Part shown: positions 43,771 to 51,839 of the stretch, in pieces | Layout: each line of letters starts with the position of its first letter | Position numbering within the stretch: the stretch's first letter is position 1 | Assembly (NCBI RefSeq): GCF_900114375.1 | Contig: NZ_FOSV01000018.1 | Coordinates: 1 to 64,000 of the forward strand | DNA length: 64,000 nucleotides | Reading direction: 5' to 3' | Source of the DNA: Methylorubrum salsuginis | Lineage (GTDB): Bacteria; Pseudomonadota; Alphaproteobacteria; Rhizobiales; Beijerinckiaceae | The notes under the pieces: model-generated | The model's database searches: none | What the model was told of the DNA's origin: nothing | Seen by the model: the letters and a program-made list of their open reading frames with translations, nothing else | Made by a program: the position numbers and the translations under genes

Positions 43771-46139
43771 GCCGAGTTCCTCTCTGCGTGAAAGACGGGC
43801 AGCCAGCGGGCGGGGTCGTCCCCGACCCGCGCCCGGATGCGATCGAGCAGCGCGACCGTCACGGTGCGGCCGGACAGCACGGCGAGATGCGCGTCCTGCC
43901 CGGAGAGATCGAGCTCGGCGACGACGGCGTGTCGGCCCTGCTTGACCAGGAAGCGCCGGCTCTCGTGGGACAGCTCTTCCTTGATCAGGGCGAACTCGCG
44001 CCGGCTCAGATGAAACCCGTCGACGTAGTCGGCGGCCTGACCGCGGGGATTCGGAAAGAACACTTGCGTCGCGCATTGCTCGACGATCGTGTGAGCGATC
44101 GGACTGGCCAATGCGTCGCGCGGGCTCTGCGTCGCGAACAGCATCACGCCGTTCTTCTTGCGGATCGTCTTCAGACCGTCGTTGGCCAAGCTCCGGAATG
44201 CGTCGTCGCCGAGAGCCTTCCAGAACTCGTCGATGGCGATCAACAGGCGGCGACCGTCGAGAAGGGCTTCGACGCGATGGAAGAGCACCATCATGAGGGG
44301 CGTGCGCAGTTCGGGATCGTCGAGGACGGCGGTCATGTCGAACCCGAGCGCGGGGGCGTCGAGGAGGAGCGCGTCCGCGTCGCCGTCGAGGGCCCAACCG
44401 AGCGGCCCCCCCTGACACCACCGTTCCAGCCGCGCGCCGATGCCGTCCGGATCGCGCTGGCCGAGGAAGACCCGCAAGGCCGCGAACGAGCGCTCGTGTT
44501 TTGGCAGATCGCGCAGCGCGCGCAGGCCCGCGTCGATCCGTGCCTCCTCCGTCGCGGAGAGCGGACGGCCCTCGGCCGTGACAAGGCGCCGGACGAGGCG
44601 TCCGAAAAAGCCGAGGTTCTCGGGCGTCAGGTCGAGTCGCTTCAAGGGGGCGAGGCCGGTCGGCCGGCCCGTCTTGAGGGTCAGGTAGGTTCCGCCCAGG
44701 GCCCGCAGCGCGAGCTCGGCGCCGCGATCCTTGTCGAACAGCACGAGTTGGCAGCCGAGCTTTTCGGCCTGGGCCAGCGCGAAGGTGACGAAGACGGTCT
44801 TGCCCGAGCCCGAGGGCCCGCAAACGAAGGTGTTGCCGAGATCGCCGGCATGGAAGGCGAAGTGATAGGGCGCGCCGGAGGCCGTCTTCAGGCAGGCGAC
44901 AGCCGCGCCCCAGTGCGTGCCCTCGGCGTGTCCGGTCGGGAAGGTGTGGAAGGGCGACAGGGCCGCGAAGTTGCGCGAGGTGATCGCGCCGGCCCGCGCG
45001 CGATACCGGAACAAGCCCGGCAACTGGGCCCAGTAGGCGGCCTCAAGGCCGAGATCCTCGCGTGCGACGACGGCGCCGGCCTCCGCAAGAAGGCGGCGTG
45101 CGCGGGCCATGGTCTCGGACAGGTGGCTCGGATCATCGGCACGCACGAGCACCGAGAGATGATGCTCGCCCATCACGAACCGACCGGATTCGAGGTCGTC
45201 GAGCGCAGTGTCGAGGCCCGCGACCTGGCTCGCGGCCGGATCGTTCGCGGAGAGCAGCTGATTCTGCTTTCGGGTCAGGACGGTCTTGGCCTCGGCCTTA
45301 CCGAGGAAGGCGAAGGATTGGGTCGCGACCAGTTCCATCGGGGCGGAGAGCAGTCCGTCGAGCAGGCCCGGCTTGGTGGCGGCGGGATACTCCTTGAGGC
45401 CGAACATGCCGGCGAAGCTTGAGCGGCCGGCGCCGCGGATCTCCACGACCTCGCGACCGAAGACCAGTCGGTTGGTGTAGAGGGTTGGGCCGATCGGGCC
45501 GTTCACGAGCGGCACCGGCAGCCTCTCGCCGGAGACGAGTTCGTGCAGGAATTCGGCCGGCTGCGAGAACAGGAGGCCGGCCCGCTCCTCGAGCCCGAGC
45601 CGTCGCGGGGCGTAGGCGGCGAGCGCCGCCGTCAGGTCGCGCGTCGCGTCCTCGAGCTTCTTCAAACCGCTCGTCGCATCGCCACTGTCCCGCGAGCGCG
45701 CGCCTCCCAGTCGCGCCAGAAGGCTCGCGGCCCGCTCCGTCGGATCCCGGCCGGGATGCCAGACGAGACTGAGCGTCAGTTCGTTGCGGTAGAGATGCTG
45801 CTGCGTGAGCTGCGCACGATAGGCGACGTCGAGCTCGCGTGCGAAGGGCGATCGGAAGGTGCCGGTCGGATAGTCCGCGCAGCGTCGGCGCACGATATGG
45901 CTCCAGAGCGCGAGGCGCTCGTCGGCCACGTTGCGCAGCGCCAAATTGAGCTTGGTGTGGAGATCGTTGAGTTCGGCCGGATCCGCGGTTTCGAAGGAGA
46001 CGCCTTCGAGCCGCAGGCAGGTCACGATGGCTCGCGTCGCCAAGCTGACGACGTGCTCGCTGACATGGTGCAGGTAGGGGAGGTGGGCCTCGGCCCCGAC
46101 CTCGCGCGCCTTCACGCGCAGGGCGCGTCTGTCAGCCAT
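43767..46139 (-). CDS. virB4: Type IV secretion ATPase VirB4
   Basis: A 790-residue ATPase, the largest motor of the channel. The N-terminal CagE/TrbE domain has VSLATRAIVTCLRLEGVSF, HIVRRRCADYP and LYRNELTLSLVWHPG. The ATPase domain has Walker A CGPSGSGKTVFVTFAL, Walker B LIAIDEFWKALGD and the downstream MLFATQSPRDALAS. ATG 46139 overlaps the virB3 end by 8 bases. An upstream in-frame extension lies within virB3. Confidence 0.93.
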   Translation of the reverse strand: MADRRALRVKAREVGAEAHLPYLHHVSEHVVSLATRAIVTCLRLEGVSFETADPAELNDLHTKLNLALRNVADERLALWSHIVRRRCADYPTGTFRSPFARELDVAYRAQLTQQHLYRNELTLSLVWHPGRDPTERAASLLARLGGARSRDSGDATSGLKKLEDATRDLTAALAAYAPRRLGLEERAGLLFSQPAEFLHELVSGERLPVPLVNGPIGPTLYTNRLVFGREVVEIRGAGRSSFAGMFGLKEYPAATKPGLLDGLLSAPMELVATQSFAFLGKAEAKTVLTRKQNQLLSANDPAASQVAGLDTALDDLESGRFVMGEHHLSVLVRADDPSHLSETMARARRLLAEAGAVVAREDLGLEAAYWAQLPGLFRYRARAGAITSRNFAALSPFHTFPTGHAEGTHWGAAVACLKTASGAPYHFAFHAGDLGNTFVCGPSGSGKTVFVTFALAQAEKLGCQLVLFDKDRGAELALRALGGTYLTLKTGRPTGLAPLKRLDLTPENLGFFGRLVRRLVTAEGRPLSATEEARIDAGLRALRDLPKHERSFAALRVFLGQRDPDGIGARLERWCQGGPLGWALDGDADALLLDAPALGFDMTAVLDDPELRTPLMMVLFHRVEALLDGRRLLIAIDEFWKALGDDAFRSLANDGLKTIRKKNGVMLFATQSPRDALASPIAHTIVEQCATQVFFPNPRGQAADYVDGFHLSRREFALIKEELSHESRRFLVKQGRHAVVAELDLSGQDAHLAVLSGRTVTVALLDRIRARVGDDPARWLPVFHAERNSA

Positions 46140-46467
46140 GCGCGAGCTCCTCCGCGCGGTAGCGGCGCACCAGCCGAAGTGGCGTGCACGACGCGCCGCC
46201 CCACAGACCTGCATTCCGATGGCGTCCGCGCGTTTCGACCCAGGCGAACAGGATGCGGAACTGGTGCGGATCGTATCGGCATACGAGCCGACAGGCGGCG
46301 TGGATCGGGAGGGCGACGAGTCCGTAGAGAAGAGAACCTGCCAGGATGAACAGGACGGACGAGAAGATCATGTTGAGGCCCATGGCCTCCATCGTGACGC
46401 CGAGGATCATCGCCGGCCGCGTGCAGGCGAGAAACAGAGTGTCCTCGACGAGGGGCTCGTCGGTCAT
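46132..46467 (-). CDS. virB3: Type IV secretion protein VirB3
   Basis: A 111-residue inner-membrane protein. It has the family N-terminus DTLFLACTRPAMILGVTM, a membrane hairpin region (MEAMGLNMIFSSVLFILAG, LLYGLVALPIHAACRL) and the cytoplasmic tail with YDPHQFRILFAWVETR. ATG 46467 is preferred because GGAG lies about 8 bases upstream; ATG 46488 in the same frame is the alternative. It works with VirB4 and VirB6. Confidence 0.9.
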   Translation of the reverse strand: MTDEPLVEDTLFLACTRPAMILGVTMEAMGLNMIFSSVLFILAGSLLYGLVALPIHAACRLVCRYDPHQFRILFAWVETRGRHRNAGLWGGASCTPLRLVRRYRAEELAHG

Positions 46468-46521
46468 CGCCTGGCTCCGTTGCGTCATCCGAGGGGCGGA
46501 AGAGGGGAGGGGGCGGCAGGC

Positions 46522-46818
46522 CTACTTGCCGGTGATCGTCGAGACGATCTCGGAGGCCCCGAACAGGATCGCGACGCCGAAGATGACGTAGCCGGCCTTG
46601 CGCAGATCGAGGTAACCGAACATCCACGCCATACCGACCACAATCACCGCGATGGTCGCGAGCAGTTTCGCGACGTTGCCGGTCAGCGCGTCGACGATGT
46701 TCTGCAGAACTTTCTCGACGCCGCCCAGAGATTGCGCGGCGGCCGGCTCCACCATGGTGAAGGCCAGCAGGACGGACGCGGAAACCAGGAAAGCCGCGTG
46801 GCGTTGGGCATGCGTCAT
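46522..46818 (-). CDS. virB2: Type IV secretion pilin VirB2
   Basis: A 98-residue pre-pilin. A long signal peptide with cleavage near MVEPAAAQS leaves about 70 residues with two hydrophobic segments (AKLLATIAVIVVGMAWMFGY and AGYVIFGVAILFGASEIV), the VirB2/TrbC pattern. ATG 46818 gives a normal leader; the longer in-frame read to 46929 overlaps virB1 and is unlikely. Confidence 0.9.
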   Translation of the reverse strand: MTHAQRHAAFLVSASVLLAFTMVEPAAAQSLGGVEKVLQNIVDALTGNVAKLLATIAVIVVGMAWMFGYLDLRKAGYVIFGVAILFGASEIVSTITGK

Positions 46819-46868
46819 CGGTCGTCTCTCTGCGAAGAGGAAAGGGGACGTGCTGCTGTCGGGTGCCG

Positions 46869-47408
46869 CTAGGGCGCGCTGCCGTAGACCAGGGCCGCGC
46901 TCGCCTGCGCCTGTCCGTAGACATCCCACGCGCGCGGTTGATACGTGGCGGTGGTCGGCGGGCCTGGGACAGGGGGCTGCGGAGGAGTGTCGTCCGCTGC
47001 AACCCCGCGCACAACCTTGTCCGGGGGCTGAGCCTTCGACCGCGCCGGGCGCCTCGGGTCCACCGTCAAGGCTTTCGCATCCCTGGTGAGGAGTTCACCG
47101 GCGACGCGCAGGTTCGTACAGCTGTCGAAGGCTTCACCCAACGGTAAGTCTCTACGATCGAACTCGCGTGCATCGACGCCGAGCAGCCCGAGGCGCACGG
47201 GCTGGCCCGCGACTTTCATCTCAGAGGCCAGGGCGATCGCTTCGGGCCGCGACATCGCCCGTACAGTCAGCGCCCGCCCATTCTGATGGGTCGTAAGAAC
47301 CAGGGGCTCGAATCCGCTGGCGGTACGTGCGGCCGTAACGAGCGCTTGCAGCGGAGCGTCCGGGGCACAGCGTTCGATCAGAGCGAGCAGGGCGACCATC
47401 TCGATCAT
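46869..47408 (-). CDS. virB1: VirB1-like lytic transglycosylase homologue lacking the catalytic Glu
   Basis: A 179-residue protein at the head of the transfer operon. MIEMVALLALIERCAPDAP, SRPEAIALASEM and FDSCTNLRVAGELL follow the VirB1 lytic-transglycosylase layout. The active-site block, normally (V/T)ESGFNP, reads TASGFEP at about residues 32-38, so the catalytic Glu is Ala. The later LGLAQIN block reads LGLLGVD. The protein is therefore probably inactive as an enzyme. ATG 47408 with GGGAGGA about 8 bases upstream is preferred over an in-frame GTG at 47432. The C-terminal tail is Pro-rich. Confidence 0.75.
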   Translation of the reverse strand: MIEMVALLALIERCAPDAPLQALVTAARTASGFEPLVLTTHQNGRALTVRAMSRPEAIALASEMKVAGQPVRLGLLGVDAREFDRRDLPLGEAFDSCTNLRVAGELLTRDAKALTVDPRRPARSKAQPPDKVVRGVAADDTPPQPPVPGPPTTATYQPRAWDVYGQAQASAALVYGSAP

Positions 47409-47733
47409 GTAGAGTTCCTCCCCACGCGCCACGATCCTCGATGTCTATGCAGACAAGAAACGTGGCAGAAGCGCATCGATGATGGTCGATGTGCGCAATT
47501 TTGTATTCAATCCGCCCGGTTCACCATCGGGTTATTTTGATTTGGACGGCGTTGCGAACGGCTTGGCTTGAAAAAACTTGGCACAAATCGTTCCGCGCGG
47601 ACTCCGTGAATCTGGTGCTTAAAATGCATAGACTATGCGCAGAGCACCGACGGCACGCATCGAAAGTGCGAACTGAGCGCCTGCTGGCGAGGACGGCCGA
47701 CTGTCGTGCTCCGGCCACAACTCCCATTGCGCC
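47409..47733. other. 325-bp leader region of the transfer operon
   Basis: Non-coding, between the convergently placed Lrp gene end and the virB1 start. It is notably AT-richer than the operon (for example gcgcaattttgtattcaatc at 47492-47511). It should carry the promoter of the virB operon, which reads on the minus strand, but no boxes could be assigned with confidence. Confidence 0.35.
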
Positions 47734-48207
47734 TCACGCGGCCACCTCGATTGGGATACTGAGCCCTTGCTTCAACTCGTCTCCCAACATGTCGCGTCGT
47801 ACGATTCGCAGGCCCAAGAAGGAATGCTGGTACGAGGCGATATGGCGATCATAGCTTTCGAGGTCTTGCGCAATGACCGTGAAGGCGAAATCGGCGTCGC
47901 CAGTCGTGACGCGGGAGAGGCGCGCGACGAACGGATCATTTCGGAGCGCATCGAACAGGCGGTCCTGTTCATCTGCCGCTTCTCCGTGGAAGCTGCAGAG
48001 CAGACTAACCCGAACCGGGAAGCCGACTTTTTTCGGTGACACAACGACAAGATAACTCTCGATGACGCCAGCCTCGACGAGCGCCTGAACACGGCGCGAC
48101 ACCGCGGATTGCGATAATCCGACGATGTCACCGACTTTGGCGGCGCTCAATCGAGGGTCGCTCTGCAAAACATTCAAGATTTTTGCGTCAAGTCGGTCAA
48201 GCTTCAT
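47734..48207 (-). CDS. Lrp/AsnC-family transcriptional regulator
   Basis: A 157-residue regulator. N-terminal HTH: KLDRLDAKILNVLQSDPRLS and VGDIVGLSQSAVSRRVQAL. C-terminal RAM/AsnC ligand-binding domain: VIESYLVVVSPKKVGF, PFVARLSRVTTGDADFAF and VRRDMLGDELKQGLSIP. It is probably a local regulator responding to an amino acid; its own ATG at 48207 faces a long AT-rich intergenic region. It uses less GC-biased codons than the virB operon, hinting at a different origin. The target is unknown. Confidence 0.9.
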   Translation of the reverse strand: MKLDRLDAKILNVLQSDPRLSAAKVGDIVGLSQSAVSRRVQALVEAGVIESYLVVVSPKKVGFPVRVSLLCSFHGEAADEQDRLFDALRNDPFVARLSRVTTGDADFAFTVIAQDLESYDRHIASYQHSFLGLRIVRRDMLGDELKQGLSIPIEVAA

Positions 48208-48443
48208 ATATGGTTTCCCTTGTCGTTTGAACTACGATGTGGAACGTCTTTCATGTAGTATTGCATGGACATAGTCAAAATTTGCCAATAATATGTATTC
48301 AGCACGATTGTCTAAAAGATTGACACTCGTGCCAAGCTCGATTTGTCCAGTTAGCAACTCCAGCGCCTTCGATGCAATTTTAAATTGGCGGCGAGGCGCT
48401 TAGCAGAGCTCGTGCATCGCGGGCCAGCATCAGCTTGACGATT

Positions 48444-48459
48444 ACCTAATATATTAGGT
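48444..48459. promoter_or_regulatory. Perfect palindrome upstream of the XRE regulator
   Basis: ACCTAATATATTAGGT is a perfect 16-bp palindrome, 34 bases before the ATG of the small XRE-type gene. Its position in the 285-bp spacer between the divergent lrp and xre genes fits an operator for either regulator. No second copy was seen. Confidence 0.45.
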
Positions 48460-48492
48460 GGAGGCGGCGGAGCTTACAGGCTGCCATGCCTC

Positions 48493-48711
48493 ATGAGATT
48501 GAGGACGGTCTTGGCAGTGAACTTGAGGAAGCTGCGCGCCCAAAAGAAGCTTTCGCAAGAAAGCCTCGCTGCGCTCGCTGACATTAATCGCAACTATGTG
48601 GGCATGCTTGAGCGAGAGCAATTCTCTGCAACCATCGATATCATCGAGAAGCTCGCAGATGCGCTCGACGTCGAGCCAACAACTCTTTTGACGCGCGGCT
48701 CAAGTTCATAG
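48493..48711 (+). CDS. Small XRE-type HTH regulator
   Basis: A 72-residue protein that is essentially one helix-turn-helix domain: NLRKLRAQKKLSQESLAALA, then INRNYVGMLEREQFSATID and IEKLADALDVEPTTLL, the classical Cro/CI-like pattern with LSQESLA and YVGMLER helices. It is divergent from the Lrp gene. Small stand-alone regulators like this often act in restriction-modification or plasmid control, but no partner gene follows. Confidence 0.85.
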   Translation: MRLRTVLAVNLRKLRAQKKLSQESLAALADINRNYVGMLEREQFSATIDIIEKLADALDVEPTTLLTRGSSS

Positions 48712-48833
48712 CCTGTAGACGATCACATTGGCTACGTCGGAGACATACGCTCATTCAGAGGGTTATACAAATCAGTTCTTAGGGCGGATCGCCGCCGCAC
48801 CAAGTCTTCGTATGTTCTTGACCATGCGGTTAA

Positions 48834-49374
48834 CTACGGGAAGTAAGTATAGAAAGTCTGCGCACTGACATTGAGGCGTTCGGCGAGCGCGGCGACTGGG
48901 ATGGTTCCAGCGTCGATCATCCCCCGGCCGACGGCCATTTCGGCGTCGATGAGCCGATGCGGGCGGCCCCCTTGCGCCCTTCGTACCTGGGCGGCCTTGC
49001 CGGCGGGGTGCCGCTGCGGTTCAAGTTCAAAAACCACCCAACGGTCATGCCGGGGAGATTGAACATCTGTGCCCGGTGGAGGTCTCGGTGTCTATTTGCT
49101 CGGTGGGCGAGTGGCGCTTCCGCCTTGCTCCTGTGGCCTGTGGGCGGTATTGAGCATTTCGCACAGCAAATGCCGAGGCAGTCGATTTTTCAAATCACCA
49201 GTTGCTTACAGTGCGCAGGAAGTCCAATGCGGCTTCGAGGGCAGGGCGTTTGGTGCCGGCGCGCCCACTCTCCTTCTCCTCAAAGATCCGAAAGCAGCCA
49301 GCGGCCTTCAAGACGTCGCACTGCAGATCCAGATCCAGATCCTCGGTTGAAACGCGCGCGCGGCCGATCAGCAT
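48834..49374 (-). pseudogene. Degenerate serine recombinase (resolvase/invertase)
   Basis: Pieces of one resolvase survive in order on the minus strand. The N-terminus starts at 49374, MLIGRARVSTEDLDLDLQ, then VLKAAGCFRIFEEKESG and ALEAALDFLRT. A middle part is in other frames: a LVI-stop-KIDCLG stretch where VWKLDRLGRS is expected (the Trp codon now TGA), and IDTETSTGH. The C-terminal HTH is RPHRLIDAEMAVGRGMID with LAERLNVSAQTFYTYFP, ending at 48834. The catalytic Ser is in RVSTED. Frameshifts and a stop make it non-functional. It is a relic of a Tn3-like element or integrated plasmid. Confidence 0.75.
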
Positions 49375-49387
49375 GTGAAGATTGTAT

Positions 49388-49510
49388 GAAAACACCCTTT
49401 TCCGCACAATAGGTTTCTTCACATATTTTCGTCACGCAAACGGAGCTGTTTCGGATGCCCGGGGAGGGGGCTTCCCTCTATGTGAAGAAAGCGGTCGTTT
49501 TCCGCACATT
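49388..49510. repeat. Recombination-site-like repeats upstream of the dead resolvase
   Basis: Two copies of a motif gaaaNcNNNNttttccgcaca lie at 49388-49410 and 49487-49510, with ggtttcttcacatattttcgtcac between them. The same elements recur in fuller form at 55750-55814 and 59625-59689. Their place directly in front of the resolvase start would fit res sub-sites, but this is inferred only from position and repetition. Confidence 0.4.
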
Positions 49511-49620
49511 GTATGGTTCAACGATCTGGTGTGCTTCGTGACCTTGTTATTGATATTTGATTTTGGTCTGTTTTGAGTGGCGAAAAGGTATTTATCGTAC
49601 TGGCTAAGTTATGGTCCGAT

Positions 49621-49675
49621 AAAGGTACACCCAAAACGAACTGAACAGATGGGCTGCTATGGGTGGGAAGCAGGC
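49621..49675. repeat. Partial copy of interspersed repeat family R
   Basis: The stretch containing cgaactgaacagatgggctg and ctatgggtgggaagcagg matches the right half of the fuller copies at 53172-53303 and 55567-55696. The left half is too diverged to align. No gene is seen from 49375 to 49893. Confidence 0.45.
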
Positions 49676-49893
49676 TTTCATAGGAGCTGTCGCTACGCAC
49701 TGCATCGCAGCATAAATCGAGCGTTCGTCGAACCTATGATCGAGTGCTACGAACCGCCGTGCTGCCGTAGAGGTCGAGGGACACCCCACACGTAACCCTT
49801 CAGGCCAAGCTGTAACGCATGGGGAAAGGCTTGGCCGGTTGAGACGCCCAAGTCCATAGGATAAGCGGGATCGTTCGGGGAAAGGGGGGAGAT

Positions 49894-50457
49894 GTGCCGA
49901 TCGTGAAGGCGTCTGACGACGCAGATCTCGCGCGGCTGATTAGGTCTGTCGCCGAAGGCGACCGTACGGCTTTGCGCGCGCTCTATATCGCGACCGCCCC
50001 GAAACTTCTCGGGACCATCCTGCGTATCATGCAGGATCGGGGTGCGGCCGAGGATGCACTGCAGGAGGTGTTCGTGCGCATCTGGCAGCGGGCCGGCAGC
50101 TACGATCCGAACTGCGGCACGCCCTTCCCCTGGCTCGCTGCCATCGCCCGGCACAAGGCGATAGATCGCCTGCGGCAGGAGAAGGCCGCGCGTCTGACTC
50201 AGGCCGAGGAGGGCTGGCTGGAGCGCCTGGCCGACCTCGGGGATGGGGAAGCCGACCTCGCCAGGCGCGACGCGCTCGCCCACTGCCTCGACGCCGTCGA
50301 GCCGGCGCAGCGCGATTGTCTCGTCCTCGCCTATTGCGAGGGCTGGTCGCGCGAGGAGCTGGCCGCGCGGCACGATCGGCCGGTCAACACCATCAAGACG
50401 TGGCTGCGCCGCGGCCTGACCGGCCTGCGCAGCTGCCTAGAGGTGGAGGCGGTATGA
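49894..50457 (+). CDS. ECF-type RNA polymerase sigma factor
   Basis: A 187-residue extracytoplasmic-function sigma factor. Region 2 is ALRALYIATAPKLLGTILRI, DRGAAEDALQEVFVRIWQRA and PFPWLAAIARHKAIDRLRQE. Region 4 is RDCLVLAYCEGWSREELAAR and PVNTIKTWLRRGLTGLRSCL. A GTG start at 49894 with AGGGGGGAG just upstream is chosen because the nearby ATG leads to an early stop. It overlaps its anti-sigma gene (ATGA). It most resembles the SigK-like group that works with RskA-type anti-sigma factors. Confidence 0.9.
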   Translation: MPIVKASDDADLARLIRSVAEGDRTALRALYIATAPKLLGTILRIMQDRGAAEDALQEVFVRIWQRAGSYDPNCGTPFPWLAAIARHKAIDRLRQEKAARLTQAEEGWLERLADLGDGEADLARRDALAHCLDAVEPAQRDCLVLAYCEGWSREELAARHDRPVNTIKTWLRRGLTGLRSCLEVEAV

Positions 50458-51215
50458 GCACGGGACCGGGTAAGTTCGGGCCCGGCGACGGCGCGGAAGC
50501 TCCGCCCTTCTGGGTCGAGGATCCGGACGGGGCGGCAGGCGAGTACGTCCTCGGGACTCTCGATGCGGCTGAGCGCGCCGCCTTCGTGCGCGCGTTGGAC
50601 CGGACGCCCGCGCTGCGGGCTGCCGTCGCTGCCTGGGAGGCGCGGCTCGCACCGCTCGCCGCGACGGCGCCCGCGATGGAGCCGGATCCGCGGGTCTGGG
50701 CCGGCATCGAGGCTCAGGTCGCCGCACACCCCGATGCCCAGGGTACGGATGCGGGCGGCACGGCGCGCATCGTCCGGCTGGAGCGCGGATTGCGGCGCTG
50801 GCGGTTCGGCGCAGCGGCGGCGAGCGCACTCGCGGCGGGTCTCGCCCTCTGGATCGTCGCCGGGCCGAGGCCCGCGCCGGACGGACAGCAATACCTCGCC
50901 GTGGTCGATCGCGGCGGCGCGCTGCCAGCGCTCATCGTGCGCGTTGATCTCGACCTAGGCCGCGTGCATGTGCGCAGCCTCGCGGCGGAGACGCCGCCGG
51001 ACCGGAGCCTGGAACTCTGGTACATCCACGCGGGGACGGCCCCCCGCTCGCTCGGCCTGATCACCGATGCGACCGAGACCCTGACGGTGCCTTCCGACCT
51101 CCGCTCCGATGCTCCCGACGTGACGCTCGCGGTGACGGTGGAGCCGAAGGGTGGCGCCCCAGGGGGTAAGGCGACCGGACCAGTGATCTATTCGGGCCGG
51201 CTCATCCGCGAATGA
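50454..51215 (+). CDS. RskA-type anti-sigma factor
   Basis: A 253-residue single-pass membrane protein. The cytoplasmic N-terminus has the sigma-binding pattern AGEYVLGTLDAAERAAFVRAL; the helix is FGAAAASALAAGLALWIVAG. The periplasmic C-terminus is an RskA/anti-sigma-K domain (YLAVVDRGGALPALIVRVDL, ELWYIHAGTAPRSLGLI, VTLAVTVEPKGGAPGG). It holds the sigma factor inactive until a signal triggers its proteolysis. It is translationally coupled to the sigma gene. Confidence 0.88.
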   Translation: MSTGPGKFGPGDGAEAPPFWVEDPDGAAGEYVLGTLDAAERAAFVRALDRTPALRAAVAAWEARLAPLAATAPAMEPDPRVWAGIEAQVAAHPDAQGTDAGGTARIVRLERGLRRWRFGAAAASALAAGLALWIVAGPRPAPDGQQYLAVVDRGGALPALIVRVDLDLGRVHVRSLAAETPPDRSLELWYIHAGTAPRSLGLITDATETLTVPSDLRSDAPDVTLAVTVEPKGGAPGGKATGPVIYSGRLIRE

Positions 51216-51224
51216 AGGTGGCCA

Positions 51225-51255
51225 GCCTCTCCCCTGCACGAGGCAGGGGAGAGGC
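51225..51255. terminator. Strong hairpin between the anti-sigma and fasciclin genes
   Basis: A perfect 13-bp inverted repeat, gcctctcccctgc (51225-51237) and gcaggggagaggc (51243-51255), has a 5-base loop. It sits between two convergent genes. There is no T-run, but the position suggests a bidirectional terminator. Confidence 0.6.
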
Positions 51256-51284
51256 CGTGCGGCCGGCGAGGTCGCGGCGTGCGA

Positions 51285-51839
51285 TCAGGGCATCAGCACG
51301 CCGTTAACGACGTGGATCACGCCGTTCGACTGCATGACGTTGGGCACGGTGACGGTGGCGGTGTTGCCCTTAGCATCGGTCACGAAGACCTTCTTGCCCT
51401 GCGTCTCGACCGAGAGCGCGGCGCCGTTGACGGTCTTGAGGACGGCCCGGCCGCCGCCTTCCTTGGCCAAAGTCGCCAGGTCCTTGGCGGTGAGCGCGCC
51501 GGGGACCACGTGGTACGTCAGGATGCCGGTGAGCTGCGCCTTGTTCTGCGGCTGGACCAGCGTCTCGACCGTGCCCGGCGGAAGCTTGGCGAAGGCGGCG
51601 TTGGTCGGCGCGAACACCGTGAACGGGCCAGGACCCGAGAGCGTTTCGACGAGGCCCGCGGCTTTCACGGCGGCGACCAGCGTGGTGTGATCCTTCGAGT
51701 TGACCGCGTTCTCGACGATCGTCTTGCTCGCAAGCATCGGCGCGCCGCCGACCATGGGGTTCTTGGCGAGCGCCGGAACCGCCGCGGTGGCGAGGCCGAG
51801 GCCGAGGGCAAGAGCGAGGCGGACGAGGATCGTGGACAT
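51285..51839 (-). CDS. Secreted fasciclin (FAS1) domain protein
   Basis: A 184-residue exported protein with a signal peptide (ILVRLALALGLGLATAAVPALA) and one FAS1 domain. The H1 block is GPFTVFAPTNAAFAKLPPGT, then ILTYHVVPGALTAKDL; the H2 block is VIHVVNGVLMP at the C-terminus. FAS1 proteins mediate adhesion or bind small ligands. ATG 51839 is preferred over an in-frame 51878 because it starts the signal peptide. It is convergent with the sigma/anti-sigma pair, an association also known from SigK-RskA and MPT70/MPT83 in mycobacteria. Confidence 0.9.
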   Translation of the reverse strand: MSTILVRLALALGLGLATAAVPALAKNPMVGGAPMLASKTIVENAVNSKDHTTLVAAVKAAGLVETLSGPGPFTVFAPTNAAFAKLPPGTVETLVQPQNKAQLTGILTYHVVPGALTAKDLATLAKEGGGRAVLKTVNGAALSVETQGKKVFVTDAKGNTATVTVPNVMQSNGVIHVVNGVLMP

